A DNA stretch of 64,000 bases from Lycium barbarum (GCF_019175385.1 NC_083346.1:90898333-90962332), one strand, 5' to 3'. Positions 45,340 through 58,264 are shown, counted from the first letter of the stretch. Made by a program: numbers and translations. The notes: generated from the letters alone by a model not told the origin.

Positions 45340-47076
45340 TTGTTACTTGTTGGTGTGGTTTGGTTGAATTCTAGGTTGATGTTGAAGTATACTGCTTTCT
45401 CCTTTTTGATATCCACAAATTCAGCTAAATGGTAGTGTTCAAAGATTAACTAATTCTGCATCACGTACCATATATTCAAAGATTTAACTAATTCAGCTAA
45501 ATAGTGTATGAATATACACTATTAACTGATTACACGAATTAACAAAAGCTTCTCACTTTGGAACAAAAAGTTCGCAAGTCAAAATTTAAACCCAACATAG
45601 TGAGTCATTAAATTTAGATTATAGAAAAGAAATTATTATATAAAATATTTTAAGCACTTCGAGTAAAATTTAAAATGTTAGGCATGAAATATACCTCCAA
45701 AGCCACCGCCGAAAATTTAAAACTTGCCGCATATTAGAGCGACCACATAGGTGAATTCCAAATTAATTAGCCTTCTAAAGAGTGCCAACAAATGTGTAAA
45801 TTCTTGACACTTCAATTGACAATATTCTTCTCATGCTTCTGTGTACTATTTATATAATGAAGCAAATAAAAGGCCCTAGTCATGATCTTCTAGTGATGTT
45901 GACAATTGTTGGTAAAGCTTTGGTAGAAGTACACATTAGAAGTTAATTAAGCTGCTCCTCAAACAGACACATAGCTGTTATTATGCATAGACATTTTTTA
46001 TGTACTACCATCACTGTTAATTTATGCACACGCTTTATCCACTGACACCCAAGTCGTGGATCACACACACCAAACTCATCGGCTCAAAACACATACTAGG
46101 TAAGAATACAAATAATTAGACAAACATACAGTGCATGACTTAGAAGTTTAAATCATGTAATTTGGCATACTATGTACCTTCATAATGTTCTACCATGAAT
46201 ATCATGCTTATAACATTATATTATACTGGCAGCAATGATAGGATCCTACAGATAGTCATGGCACGGAAGGAACACATAAAGCAAGTATGTCAACAAACAC
46301 CCTCTACCCCGTATAGCATTAGTAACCCTACTTTTCAATATATGCTCGTCACCTCACATATACAGAACATCATATACATATATAATATACATATAACAAA
46401 ATCAATTTGGGAAAATCCCTCACTAAGGTTGAAGCGCTTAACTTACTTCGGTCGGAAGATATATTAACCTTCATGAATCGTCGTTCCTCGCCCCGAAACC
46501 GCATGAGCTCGATCTATTGAGAAGAAAGTCCACGAGGTTAGACGAATATGTTGATATCATTCATATAGTTGGACAAGATCAAAGTCAAAGTCAGTCTCAA
46601 AACTTCAACCCGGATCCCGTGGTCAACCGCAAACCCATTTTCGGGCTACCCATAACTCTATGAGTACTATAACTAGATTTTCAATCCAAACTCAAATAGA
46701 CGATCAAATCTCATATTTCACTCTCTTAAACCTACAAAATTCTCCGATTTCTATTTCTAGGTTCCATTATTAAGGCGTTTAATTCAATAATCAAATCAAG
46801 TTAAAATCACTTACTCAAACATTGATGGTAGATTTTTCCCTTTGAATCGCACTAAGTCGAGCTCCCAATACCCAAAAATGGTAAAATAACTCGAATTCCC
46901 CAAAACTGTCCTAATTATATTGTCAGTCATCCTTCATTTCGATCACAACTGGCTACAACAAAGAGTTGTCCAGTGAGTCTTATTCGTGATGGCGAGGTCT
47001 GCACCAACACCAAGAAAACGATAAAATATTTGCACCATTGAAATGGGTACTGTTTTTTGGTTTAAATCCATCCGAG
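45340..47076. other. Upstream region of the GH17 gene, with possible old LTR debris
   Basis: No gene seen. 45340-46080 is AT-rich and probably contains the promoter. A TTGAC core (W-box) lies on the minus strand near 45575 and others in either direction, which is weak evidence. 46450-46700 resembles gypsy LTR sequence in reverse orientation (GTGGTCAACC, CCCATTTTCGGG), but no boundaries can be set. Confidence 0.4.
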
Positions 47077-48605
47077 TGTCATGCCCCAAACCTGGGAGGC
47101 GTGGCCGGCACCCGGTGCCTCACTAGGCCCCAGCATACCAATCTATAGCTCGTACAACCAGTGTCTCAATGAATAGCTTAGGCCAAGGAAGCCAATCTAT
47201 AAGCATGGTGTCGTAACTTAGGCCGACAAGGTCATACACTAAAATGTCCATAAACAACAATCAACTTAACCAAAGTGGAATCATCCCGTCATATATAACA
47301 TAAGTATCGTTATGCGGCCGACAAGGCCATACTAACACTACTGGACATACAGGATAGTCTACAAGCGTCTAAAGATTGACAACTGTACTATGGTCGGGAC
47401 AGGGCCCCGGCCTACCCATCATCTGTGTATACACAAAACTCTGTACCTGGTAACTCTAAATGACATGGAGCTTACCACACTAGCTAGTACTCGGCAAATT
47501 TACTGATGCGGTCCCTCCGGCTTCTTATCTGAACTTGCGGGCATGAACACAGCGTCCCTGGCAGGCAAATGTATAGCTCCGAAGGCACTCTATGTAGCCC
47601 CAAAGACAAGCGCGCATTTGTATAGCCCCGAAGGCAACATGTGAATAGATAGCTCCGTAGGCAAGTGCATACTTCTATGAACTCTACAATCATCGTTTCT
47701 ATCTACTAACTATATAAGCAACCATGCTATTCTGAAGGTAAACTCCCGACAAGGGAAACTACTATGAAGCTATCAAGAACAATATAGAGATGAGATCTTT
47801 GTGGAGGCACTTTTTTGTGCTCTTATTCAGGACTCGCTCGGTTGAGGATTCATGCCAAAACAAAGAAAGGGAATAGCCTTTACATACCTTTGTTGGTCTT
47901 ATTGACAACCCAACCAACACAGTAGTCTAGCGCCTCAACCTATAATAACGGTGATACTCTCATTAAGCTAAGTAAATACTAGTATATTACGTATATCGAG
48001 CGACAAGCTCGTATTATAATGAATCGGACATCATTTCCCCTATTTCTTTCACTTTCCTCAAGTTCAAAGCAGCAAAAGCAACCACAACCATATCAATTTC
48101 ATCAATTCGAACCATGATACATCATACACACCACTTCAATACAGCCCAGTAGACTACAACAATTTATATTCAACTTACGATTGCCGATTCTTGAATTCTA
48201 TCTGTAGAATATATGTATAATATCCATAAATCTTATAGACGAAGATAGGAAAAAGCTTTACATACCTCAATCTCTTTGAATTAAGGAACTCACACTGCTG
48301 TCTAAGAGGAAAATCACGTTTCCAACACACTTTGTTGCCTAGGAAAATTTTCTAAGACCAAGATTGTTACATTTTCATAAAAAAAAAAAAAACGGTTGCT
48401 GAAAATATATGTTCTTTGCGAACATTAGCTCTAGGATTTGGGTTTATCAAAAGTGTTCTTATACCAAACATTTTGGACTATTCTAAAATGTGTTGTAGCA
48501 AATGATAAATGGTTAGATACAAGCTTTAATGTGACACAGTTCCAAGTGTCATTTATGCACATTAGGTGCTTTTTGACTCATCAAGTCAATTATGACTAAT
48601 TAATC
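47077..48605 (-). mobile_element. Gypsy LTR fragment, minus orientation
   Basis: It starts TGTCATGCCCCAAACCTGG on the plus strand (the left flank would be CCGAG, 47072-47076), like the minus LTR at 33879. It contains two GGCCGACAAGGCCATA-like blocks (47221, 47317) and a short degenerate repeat TATAGCCCCGAAGGCA (47565-47675). It is interrupted at 48606 by another LTR, and its remainder must lie beyond the window. Confidence 0.6.
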
Positions 48606-50610
48606 TGTAACGACCCGTTTAGTCGTTATAGTGCTTTTGACCCATTTACCCCGTTGACCCTTTTTTGAGCCCTGTTAGTAAGATTTTGATCCGTGGGGAT
48701 GGGTGGCACGATTCCCGAGGTAATCGGGCGAGTTTTATGATGGCTTATGAAAAATAGAACCTTAATGTGAAAAATGATTGACTAATAGTTGACTTTTGGG
48801 TAAACAGACCTTTTTCAGAAATTCGTCGATTCCGTGAGGTCCAGAGGATCGATTATGACTTAGTGGGATGTTCAGTTTGTCTCTCGAGGCACTCGGGAGC
48901 GTTTTGGGTTATTGGTTGGAAAGTTGAGTTTTGGCCATTAGGTGTTGACCCGGTCAAATAGACCTCCGTTGGGAATTCCGAGACCACGAGTGAGTCCGTA
49001 GCATGTTTTTATGTATGTTTACATGTTTGGTTTGCATCTGGGAGGTATCGGGTGATTGTCGGATTTTGGGAAGAACTTGGTGAAAAATCAAAAATTTGCT
49101 GGTGTCTGATGTCTCGCCCCAGCGAGACTGGGTGCATCGCAGCTGACCCGCCTCGGCGAGGCCTGGTCTGCTAGCGCGAGTGAAGGTATTCTTTGGGAGT
49201 CTGCTCCAGCGGACGGTATTCCGCTGGAGCAAATGCGCTATGGCGGAAGTAAACTGCTGGATCGGACCATTTTCGCTGCGACGGAAAACGCTGATTCAGA
49301 AAGTTATTTAATGCTTAGTGTAACCCTTCATTTCCCATTCCCAAAATTATTTTTCCTAAGTATCTTTAAGGCGATTTGAAGTGATTCTAGGTGGATTCTT
49401 CTTGGGGTAAGTCTCTCTAACCTTGCTTTCCATTATTTACCTTTCCTAAGCTTGAATTAATGGTGGTAATCTAGAAATCTAAAGGAAGAAAATGAGTTTT
49501 GATCTTTACTTTATTATGTCAATTTTAGTCTTTCAATACGAGATTAATTGATGGATTTGACTAATCTAAGCATGGAATTTCATGAATTAGCAACCAATAA
49601 GCTTGAATCTTCCATTCTAGTTGAGAAATTGAAATATGGAAAAGCTAGGGTTTATGCCTAAATTGGGGATTTTTCCTTGAATGATGAAATTGATCAATAT
49701 TGAAGAGTGGAATTGAACTTCTAGAACATTGGTTTACCAATTCCATCTTTGAAATACCCGTTTTACCCTTGTGGGCTCATTCTCCCTCTTTTACTCAGTC
49801 GATTTTTATTCGAACGAATGTATAGCAATATGGGTACTGCTGTTTCTCGTTTCTAACTTAGAATTTGATAATGGCTAGACTTTGAGTATTTGGAGGCTCT
49901 TCGGAAGGGCAAGGCTCAGATTTGATCGTTCGTGGCTCCAACTTGGCAGTGAGGTAGGTTACAGCTTACATTTGGTTAGACTCCGGTTAACGAAGCATAT
50001 GTAGAGTTAGTTATTGATAGAGAAAGCATGTTACGCCTTCGGGTATGAAGCTGGGATGAATTACTTAGGTTGGTATTGTTGTTGATTTGTGGGCTTGTTG
50101 CCATTTGTGTGATCTTGGACTCGTTACTTAATTGACTTATTGTGGTTGTGATACGATTGTCTCTCACTTATCTTGACATTATCAGGGATAGAGGAAAAAG
50201 ATTGATTTGATATTGATATTGTGATATGTGTCCATGTGTGGCACATTTGGGATTGATATGATTTCACTTGATATTGTTATTATGCATTGCATTCATCCTC
50301 ATTTCCATGATACATTGATATTACCTGTGATTGGTGCTGATGATGATAAGTGAGAAGAAAATATCCGAGATTTTTTGGACAGACTTGATATAGTAGCCAT
50401 CTCTAGGCTGTGTGCAAAATGGCTACTGATATGGAACTACCTCTGGGTTGTGTGCGGAGTGGTTGGTGTTGTGAAAGTCATCTCTGGGTTGTGTACGGAG
50501 TGACTAGTACATAGAATTCGCGGGTCCCCCATGGTTCATGACTATCGAGAGGTGGAGGCAATTCGTCCGTAGCATGTGTGTATGAAGACAGACATTTGGC
50601 CAATGCATAT
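48606..50610 (+). mobile_element. Gypsy LTR (TGTAACGACCC family), left part
   Basis: It begins TGTAACGACCCGTTTAGTCG, preceded by the putative duplication TAATC (48601-48605). By eye it is homologous throughout to the solo LTR at 468-2377, but has an extra segment (about 48870-49408) with GC-rich inverted repeats, including perfect ten-base arms GCTCCAGCGG/CCGCTGGAGC at 49203-49230. Broken at 50610 by the gag-only element; its right part would lie past the window. Confidence 0.85.
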
Positions 50611-50696
50611 TGTTGACACCCAATTTTGCCCCTCCTTTATTCCGATTCATTCTTTTTCTGGAGTTTCTAATACTTTAAATATCTTATTTTCACTGT

Positions 50697-50774
50697 CACA
50701 TCATCATCATCATCATCATCACTGTCACATCATCATCATCACTGTCACATCACCACCACCACCACCACCACCAC

Positions 50775-50817
<43 letters not shown>

Positions 50818-50818
50818 G
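50697..50818. repeat. Compound trinucleotide microsatellite (CAT, CAC, ATT)
   Basis: Blocks of CAT, then CAC, then about 18 ATT. The same LTR position in the 3' copy (61060-61213) is almost all ATT with a short ATG block, although the flanks are nearly identical. Confidence 0.9.
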
Positions 50819-51034
50819 CTTATTAATACCTCGTACATTACCATTTATTTATTACATATTAATCGTAAAACTAACCTAGACAATATCTCTACTTTATTGT
50901 TACCTTACTTATATATTTATAGTTTCTCTATTATTAGTAAATTTATAACATTAAATTATAGCTTATTACTATTAATTACTAATTGCATGTCTATTCCAAA
51001 AGGAAAAGGACCAAATTCAGATCCCATCAGTCGA

Positions 51035-51495
51035 GCAGCCCATTATCCATTCCACCCGTCCAGCCCACCAGTCGACCAGCCCATCACCCGTCTTTACCCG
51101 ACCCGGCCCAATCTTTTATTTTCATCCCCTAAAACCTAATGAACGATCAGTTCTCCTTCACGCCTCACCCCTCTTCCTTTCCTCTCCATTCCCATTTTAG
51201 CAAAATCCTAAGCCCCTTTCACCCTCACAGACTTTGCCACCCCTATTTTCGGATTAAAGCAGCCACGCCTCTCCTCTTTCCTCTTCCAAACAAGAAACCT
51301 TTTTTGTTTTCAGCCATGGCAGATTTTGCCTTGCCATTTTTATATACGATCTGGTCAACAAATGGCCAAAACTTTTGAAATTTCTGAAAAGGAGATCAGC
51401 TTTAAAGATTTGATTCGGTTTTCAAACGGATATCACTTGAGATCCCGCCCAAAATTCGAACCATAGCAAAACCTAGAGATTTCCACTATAAATAT
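51035..51495 (+). promoter_or_regulatory. LTR promoter: site-II-like motifs, telobox relics, TATA box
   Basis: AGCCCA or GGCCCA occurs about five times in 51035-51115 (TGGGCT/TGGGCC on the other strand). The telobox positions are AAATCCTAA (51203-51211) and AAAACCTAG (51468-51476), each one base away from AAACCCTA. TATAAATAT is at 51487-51495. Site II plus telobox is a known pairing in plant promoters active in dividing cells, such as those of ribosomal protein genes. That it drives this LTR is inferred. Confidence 0.6.
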
Positions 51496-53394
51496 TCGTT
51501 TTCATTATCCATTAAAAAAAAGTTCTTTTAGTAGTTGATATTTCTCTTAAAAACATCAATACTCTTCAATCTTAGCACCTTGGGGTAGTGATTCAAAATA
51601 TTAAGTTATTTTATTCCCCCTTTTACCCCTGCTATTGACTCGAGTCCGAGCGATACTCAAGCTCGGAGCTTGTTGGTGTTCGAGTGTGTATCGGAGACCC
51701 GACGCCTCATTTCACTGTACACGGAAAAGGTTAGAAATCCCCCCTTCTCTCTCTGCTTTTAATTCTGTTCTATACAGACTTATGTAGCTAAGTTAGTTTA
51801 ATTTAGTGCGATTATGATCTGGTATGATGATTAGCTAAGTACGTTTTAGAGGTCCAGTTTGTCGAAATATAGGAACTATATCGTATAATTAATCTGCCTT
51901 AACAGGGGGCCTGTGTGTATCCTGGTGTATTTTCCTGATTTAGGCAGTCTAGTATGTTAGTGTAATCGAAGAGGTTTTGCTGGTAATTAAGTAATGTTTA
52001 TACATGTCAGTTTAATTTGATTTGTTTAAATCTGTTAGTTATGTGATATGCTATCTTGTGAAATTTGTGTCTATGGCAGTAAATTCAGTTTGTTTAGCAT
52101 GCTCGTGTTAGTTTTAATATATATTGTTAAGTATTTGATTAGGCCTGCTTTAAGCTGAGCATGTTCTACCTAACCTGATTCATCTTAATCTGTCAATACA
52201 TTAGTTTAGTCCGGATAAACATATTTATGTTAGCTTAAGCATGATGTGCTATTCAAGTTATTCATGTTTCTATGCTAAGTTTAGCTTAGTTGATACAGCA
52301 TACTTGTGTTAGTTTAATCTGTATATTTTAAACATGAAAACTCAGCTTGTTAACTGTGCATGTTCAGTCTATTTGGTTCCTTTCTAGTTCAAGCTATTTA
52401 TTATGTCGGTTTTTGTAAGCATGTTCATGTTAGATTCAACCAGTCAAGCATATTCATGCATTAATTCAGTTTTGTTAATTCTTTGGCTAAATTTTAAGCA
52501 GTTGAGTTAAAATGATAGCATGGTCTCTTCTGTCACATATGCGCGATCTGTGTTTTGTTCTGATGCATAGGACAGCAAATAAGCTTTTGTTACTATCTGC
52601 CAAATGGAAGGGCATTTAAATTTGGTTCTGCCTTTTTTTAAAAAAAAAAAAAAAAAAACTGTTTTGTACTTCGTTGAAGTTAGTTAATGAATGATGGAAA
52701 TTCTGTATGGATGAAATATGCTAATAGTGAATGTTTGGTCTTTGGAATCTGCTGTTTGTCTTGCTCGAATTTAGACTGTATATCGATTTAAGACCCTACT
52801 AAAGATACTTGCCTAAAATGTCATGTTTTGGTCCGAAGATACACATGTCTTGCATAGTTTATGCTTCTGTTGGAATACCTCATGGTATATTAGACACTGT
52901 ATTCAAAGTGATGCATCATGTCGATTGGAACTAGAATTAGTATCACTGGGCTGAAAATCTGTTTTCTTGAGAATGGAAGGGACAATCATTTATCTTCATT
53001 TTTTTTAGTCTTGTCCTACGCGTGAAGTTTATTATTTGACAACTGTTCTGGATATTAAAATGAATCAAAGACTGTTGCACTCGTTGAAGTCTTTTTTTTG
53101 CTGTTTGTTTAGGAGTTGTTAATACGCTAACTGTGAGCAGTCCCCTGTTTTAATTAAAATCATTAAGTTGTTAATGGACTGTCATACTTAGTAAGTATTT
53201 TATGGAGTCCTGAATTGCTATCTTCTGCCCCTGTACTAGCAGTCTGAATTGGATAGTCTTCCCTTGTACCAATTTAAGTATTAACTGCAGCTTAGTTGTT
53301 TCAAAACTGTACTAGATTAGGATTATTTGTTTAGTCTTATTTATTGATTACATACTAATCCTTTTTCCTTCATTTTTATGCATGACCATCGCAT

Positions 53395-53572
53395 ACGAGT
53401 CCGAGGGACTCGTCCTCTCCCTCATTCGATGTTGGGCTAAAGCCCAACAAAACTCTCTTCTCGTGTCAGCCCCAATCCGCAGCCTACAAAAAAAAAACGA
53501 AAAGGGACGTTGAGCCAAAGCCCACACGGCAGAAATATAAGACAGCAGCTTTAAAATGGGCCTAGCCCATTT
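53395..53572 (+). promoter_or_regulatory. Three-palindrome module in the transcribed part of the LTR
   Basis: ACGAGTCC-GAG-GGACTCGT (53395-53413), GTTGGGCT-AA-AGCCCAAC (53431-53448) and AAATGGGC-CTA-GCCCATTT (53554-53572) are all perfect. The 3' LTR has them at 63800, 63836 and 63953, with one arm change in the first and a loop change in the third. The old copy 4934-5105 keeps all three. Confidence 0.75.
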
Positions 53573-54431
53573 AAACATATGTGTTTTCCATTACTCTATT
53601 TTTGTGTATCTGTCTGCTTGCTTTCACTTTATTTGCGTTGGAATGACTTTTATCCTTAATTATGTGTTTTCTGTTAGAAGAGACTAACAATAAAAAGAAT
53701 AATAAGAATTGCTTTGTTCTTTGTTACCATTCCTTAGTACAAAAATATGTCTGGAAAATGTAGAATCAACAATAGTTACAAACACTTATGCAAAGTGGAC
53801 AAATATCAGGGAGCTTAAGCTTTAATGGGAATATAAGTAAAGAAGATGAAGAAATGTCAAAATAAACACTGTCAAGTTTTAAAGCAAAGAAGAAGAGATT
53901 AAAAAAGAAATTGGAAGTTAAAGAAAGTTCAGCCTCGGTTAGGACGTATTGAAGGGATTTAATGTTTGGTTATTATTTGTGAGAAATTAGAAGGATTTTC
54001 ATACCTAATGAAGAAACAAGTTTTGTCAACAAGGAGCTAAAACACCACAACACATTTTTAGTCACTGCCTTTCACTTTTAAACACTAATTCCCACTCTAT
54101 TTAGTTTAAATCAACTACTTTATATGATAATGCTTATATTTTACACTTTTTTAGCCTTAATTAATTAACATAAGTCCGGTCGGTTAACCATTATTAATGA
54201 GTCTTAACGAATGCCTAATACCTTCCCTTTAGACTAATTGAACCTTTACCTAGAATCTTAAGTTTCGTAGACCTTAAAATGGAGTTAACTTTAAAAATAA
54301 CTTTAATGAATTTTAGGTGTCCTAATTCAGCATAAATAATTAGGTGGCGACTCCCTTAACTTTAGTTAACCCCGGAATTACCGGAATGTTGTAAACTATT
54401 TCGACTCCGGTTAAAATAGGGTATAACAGCT

Positions 54432-54452
54432 TGGAAACTCCGCTGGGGATTC
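54432..54452 (+). other. Likely primer binding site of the gag-only element
   Basis: TGGAAACTCCGCTGGGGATT starts three bases after the LTR end. The TGG start and the CTCCGCTGGGGA core resemble sites in Tat/Ogre elements. I cannot name the tRNA with certainty; it is not the initiator Met type. Confidence 0.55.
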
Positions 54453-55616
54453 ACTTAGGTTCTAACTATAACAGACTTAGTTAAAGTAGGCTTTGTGTGC
54501 TTGTTTTAATTACTTTATTTGTTGTTAACTGTTTGTACATGCTATTAATTGTTTGTTTGATATAAAATGTTTAAGTGTTACTGCTTTGATAAATTGTCAT
54601 TCCGTTTCACTTTCCTCCACTCCTGGAAAATTCACACAAATTCACACACTTAAAGCGGTTTCGCGGTTCACGGCCGTGCACTATTAAAATCACCCTCTAG
54701 TTGGATCGATCTTGTGGATTTAGTCGATCGGCGGTGCAGTTGACAGCCACGGACTTTCCACTCCTAAGTTGTCCACTTGGGAGAACCTTGTGTCATAGGA
54801 AACCAACTCTTAGTCAACCTAGAGTAGAGCTAAACCTACACCCTGTATTAGGAGCATACATTTCATGACCTAGGAGGTTTAATACCCTTGGTGTATTAAG
54901 CCCATTAGATGACTTTACCCAAAAGTCCAAGTGGGTTCACGACCCCAAGTGACAATAATCATACTTTATGTGCATGTTTGAAGGATAATTGTGCCTAAAT
55001 ATTGACTATTTGTACTAATTAATTAAACTTTAGGAGGGAGGGAATGACTAACGTTTCTATGACAGGTATGGATTTGCATTGGAGTACAACAAATGACGAA
55101 GATCAAGGACATCACAAACTGGAGCTAGAAGTTAGACATAGGAAATTGTATTTACTTTACTTAGATTAGAAAACACTTTATGTTTTATTCATTTGATATG
55201 TAATAAATATTACGTTGCTTTTGTACTTTATTTTGGGGAAATAGAATTTGTTTAATTAATCAAAAGCAATGGGATGACGTATTATGGCACACTTTACCCT
55301 TCAAACAAACGTTAGGCCTACCTCTGGCACGAAGAGGTCACATGCATATTAGGACGCGTTATTGTTTGATGTACTCGTTTACATTTGTTTGACAACTTGT
55401 TTGCTACATGACTTACTTGACTCTACTTGATCATGACTTTACCTAGATACGCTAATGAGACTGACATCATTTGCATTTTATGTTTCTTTTTATTTTTATT
55501 CCCAAAAGAGTTGATTCGTGTTGACACTCGAGCTGGCCGACCATCCTTACCTCACAAGGTAAAAAACGTCATCATTACCTCGACGTAGTTGGGTTGTTCA
55601 AGGAAAGGAAGTTATT
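54453..55616 (+). other. Leader of the gag-only element, non-coding
   Basis: About 1.1 kb between primer binding site and gag. No open frame of note. It would be the untranslated leader carrying packaging signals. Confidence 0.6.
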
Positions 55617-57864
55617 ATGTCTGATCCAGCCGCACCTATTTCAACTGGTTTGGAAAGCATCGTGATCTCTAGTGATCCCCCCGAGACTTCCGAACATAGA
55701 ACTACTATTCAACATGATGAACATATCGGCCGCCTGACTCAAGAGATTGAGGATCTACGTGGAGACCTAAATCGGGTTAGGGACCTGACCAACTTATCCG
55801 TTACACTCCAAAGTCCACCTCCTGAACGCAGAACTGTCGCGCCAAACCCACCTCGTTTTCCAGCACTTGAATCTCCAGTTCCTGAACACTTTCCTCCACG
55901 AAATAATGCACCTACCAACAACAACTTCCCTACGGGCACCCTCGCAAATCCACCAAATCCATCATCCGTCTATACCCCTCCACAAAGTCAGCCACCCATC
56001 TACACTACCTATGCTACTCCAAATCCACCACTCGTCAACCCACCAAGTCAATCACTAATTCATACTCCTTATATTCCTTTATCCACCAACACTAATCCAC
56101 CACCTACAACTACTCCTCTAAACCCACCAAACCAACTACCTACAAATACCACCTATACCACCTCCAGTCCAAAACACTCCCACTGTCCAAACTTATCCAA
56201 CCCAGCATATACAAGGGGTACATTTTGTCAATCCTAATACGCAATATGTTCCTCCGGTATATGCAGCGGAAACACAAGCCTTTACCAACCCAGTAACGGT
56301 CAGGTTCCAGCCCGAGGCGGATCAATACGAGGAAATGGAAAAAAAGGCAAAAGCAAGGGCAGATGATATGTAATTAAAAGAAATCTACAGTCTCAAAGAA
56401 GCAATGAGAAACCTTCAAGTTGCTAGGGTAAGTAAAAGTGTAGAATACGAAGATCTATGTGTTCAGCCTGACGTCGATTTGCCCGTAGGCTACAAACCGC
56501 CGAAATTTGACACATTAAATGAAACAGGCGACCCTCATACGCATTTAAGGGCCTATTCTGACAAACTGGTGGGAGTAGGTAGAGATCAGAATATAAGGAT
56601 GAAGCTGTTCATAAGAAGCTTATCTGGTGAGGCTCTTACTTGGTATACACAACAAGACGTCTGTAAATGGCGTGGTTGGAGCGATATGGCACAAGACTTT
56701 ATGGACCGATTTAGTTTCAACACCGATATCACACCAGATAGAGTCTACATGACTAAGTTAACTAAGAAGTCAACTGAGTCGTTCCGTAAGTATGCACTAC
56801 GTTGGAGGTCAGAAGCAGCCAGGGTTCAACCCCCGATGAGTGATAGAGAAATGACTGCCACCTTCATTGAATGCCAAGCTGGCATATTTTATGGGAAAAT
56901 GATAGGCATGATGGGGCAAAAATTCACAAAAGTTGTCAGAATGGGAGAAGCCTTAGAAGAAGGAATCAAATCAGGGAAAATTCAGGATCTTACTGCTTTG
57001 CAAGCTGTAAACAAAGCTATTCAATCGGGTTCTATCAGCGGGGTTAAAAAGAAGAAAGAAGATGTTGCTGCAGTCATGAATGTCCAAGGGCATAAGCCAA
57101 GCCAAGTCGTTACATACTTTAACCATCCACAATAACCTTTCTACCCTTACCAATACATTGAACCCTACTAAGCTCCACTAACTCCTTACCCTGTCTACAA
57201 CGCCCAAGAAAACTACTACCAACCCCGAGAACCTCACTATCAAAACCCACGTCCATATCAATCTGTTCAAGCTCCCACTTATCAAAATCGACCACATACC
57301 ACACCTAAAACCCGTCCAAACCCTAACATCAAAAACACCCGTAATTACACTCGGTTCGCTGAACCCTTGGCTCAATTTTTTGAAAGAATGAAAGCAGCAG
57401 GCGTGATACAACCGATTGAAGGGAAAATTCTCGATCCTATTCCAAGATAGTTTGATGGTTCCAAGCGTTATGCATACCATTTTGGAGTTGCTGGGCATGA
57501 CACTGAGGATTGCTATGGTCTCAAAAACAAAATCGAAGCCTTGATTAAGGAAGGAGCGATCCAGCTCACTGGAGCTCGGCCCAATGTGGACAACAACCCT
57601 CTACCTACTCACGAAAATGCCAACGTGAACATGGTAACTGTTGAAGAGGATAGGGATTCGAAAAGAGCCATTATGCCAATTGAAAAGGGCATGTCATCAA
57701 TTTTTGCTGCTCCTGTGGGAACAATCCAAGGACAAGCACCAATAGAGATGGCTGCTACAACTACTCACAACACCGAGACACCGACCATCCGGGGTGCCGA
57801 ACCAGGAGAAACTTTGAAGAATTGGACTTGTACTCCGTCCCTGATTCGTCGGGAGTCTTGGTAG
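55617..57864 (+). pseudogene. Gag of the gag-only Tat-like element, broken
   Basis: M-S-D-P-A-A-P at 55617 opens a frame with a coiled-coil-like stretch (about residues 34-60), then a Pro/Asn/Thr-rich region. A frameshift near 56150 moves it to the frame that runs on to 57864. In that frame stops lie at 56371, 57133, 57169 and 57448 (TAA, TAA, TAA, TAG), each one C-to-T step from a Gln codon. The central piece (56404-57132) is a retrotransposon gag domain (P-K-F-D-T-L-N-E-T-G-D-P, L-S-G-E-A-L-T-W-Y). Y-H-F-G-V-A-G-H-D-T-E-D-C at about 57475 is a knuckle-like motif. No pol domain follows. Confidence 0.88.
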
Positions 57865-58264
57865 ATTGAACAAGTAGTAAACTTTTTGAGATAGCACGAT
57901 TTTAAAATTGAGGCTTAAATCGTGCCCCAAAACTTTTTTTGCTTTGCCTCATCTTTTGGAAGCTTAAATTGCACAATCTATGAATGCATTTCTGATTTTC
58001 CTTAACTGTTTATTATCTGTTATTTTCTATTTTTTATAAATTATCAAATCTGCCAATTTCATGATTGTGGCATAAAATGAACGAATGAATAACATACATC
58101 TCGAGAGAATAACAAAGAAATTAGAGGACAAAACAAGATTCCGCTTGGAAGAAATTGAAATAGCCGATAGGTAATGACACAAGCATGAAGGCTATCAATT
58201 CAATAAGAAATCAAAGGACGATATTAGATTAGATCGCCTAGTTTGCAACCTTTACTTTAATTTA

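Larger units (their letters stand above)
50611..54428 (+). repeat. 5' LTR of the gag-only element (3818 bp)
   Basis: It starts TGTTGACACCC and ends GGGTATAACA. Internal parts: a trinucleotide microsatellite (50697-50818), site-II-like GCCCA motifs (51035-51115), degraded teloboxes (51203, 51468), a TATA box (51487-51495), three palindromes (53395-53572), and the GGTGGCGACTCCC block before the end. The open stretch over 50576-51378 is microsatellite and promoter, not a gene. The long part after the TATA box would be transcribed leader. Confidence 0.93.

Noticed and set aside
45108..45416. A 102-codon minus frame starting at 45416
   Set aside because: Only its central part (45245-45173) is coding, as exon 1 of the GH17 gene; the TATA box lies inside the upstream part and the end runs into the intron.
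50576..51378. Open frames of 187 and 79 codons with poly-His, poly-Pro and poly-Leu
   Set aside because: They run over the LTR microsatellite and promoter; the 3' LTR copy of the same region gives a different peptide.
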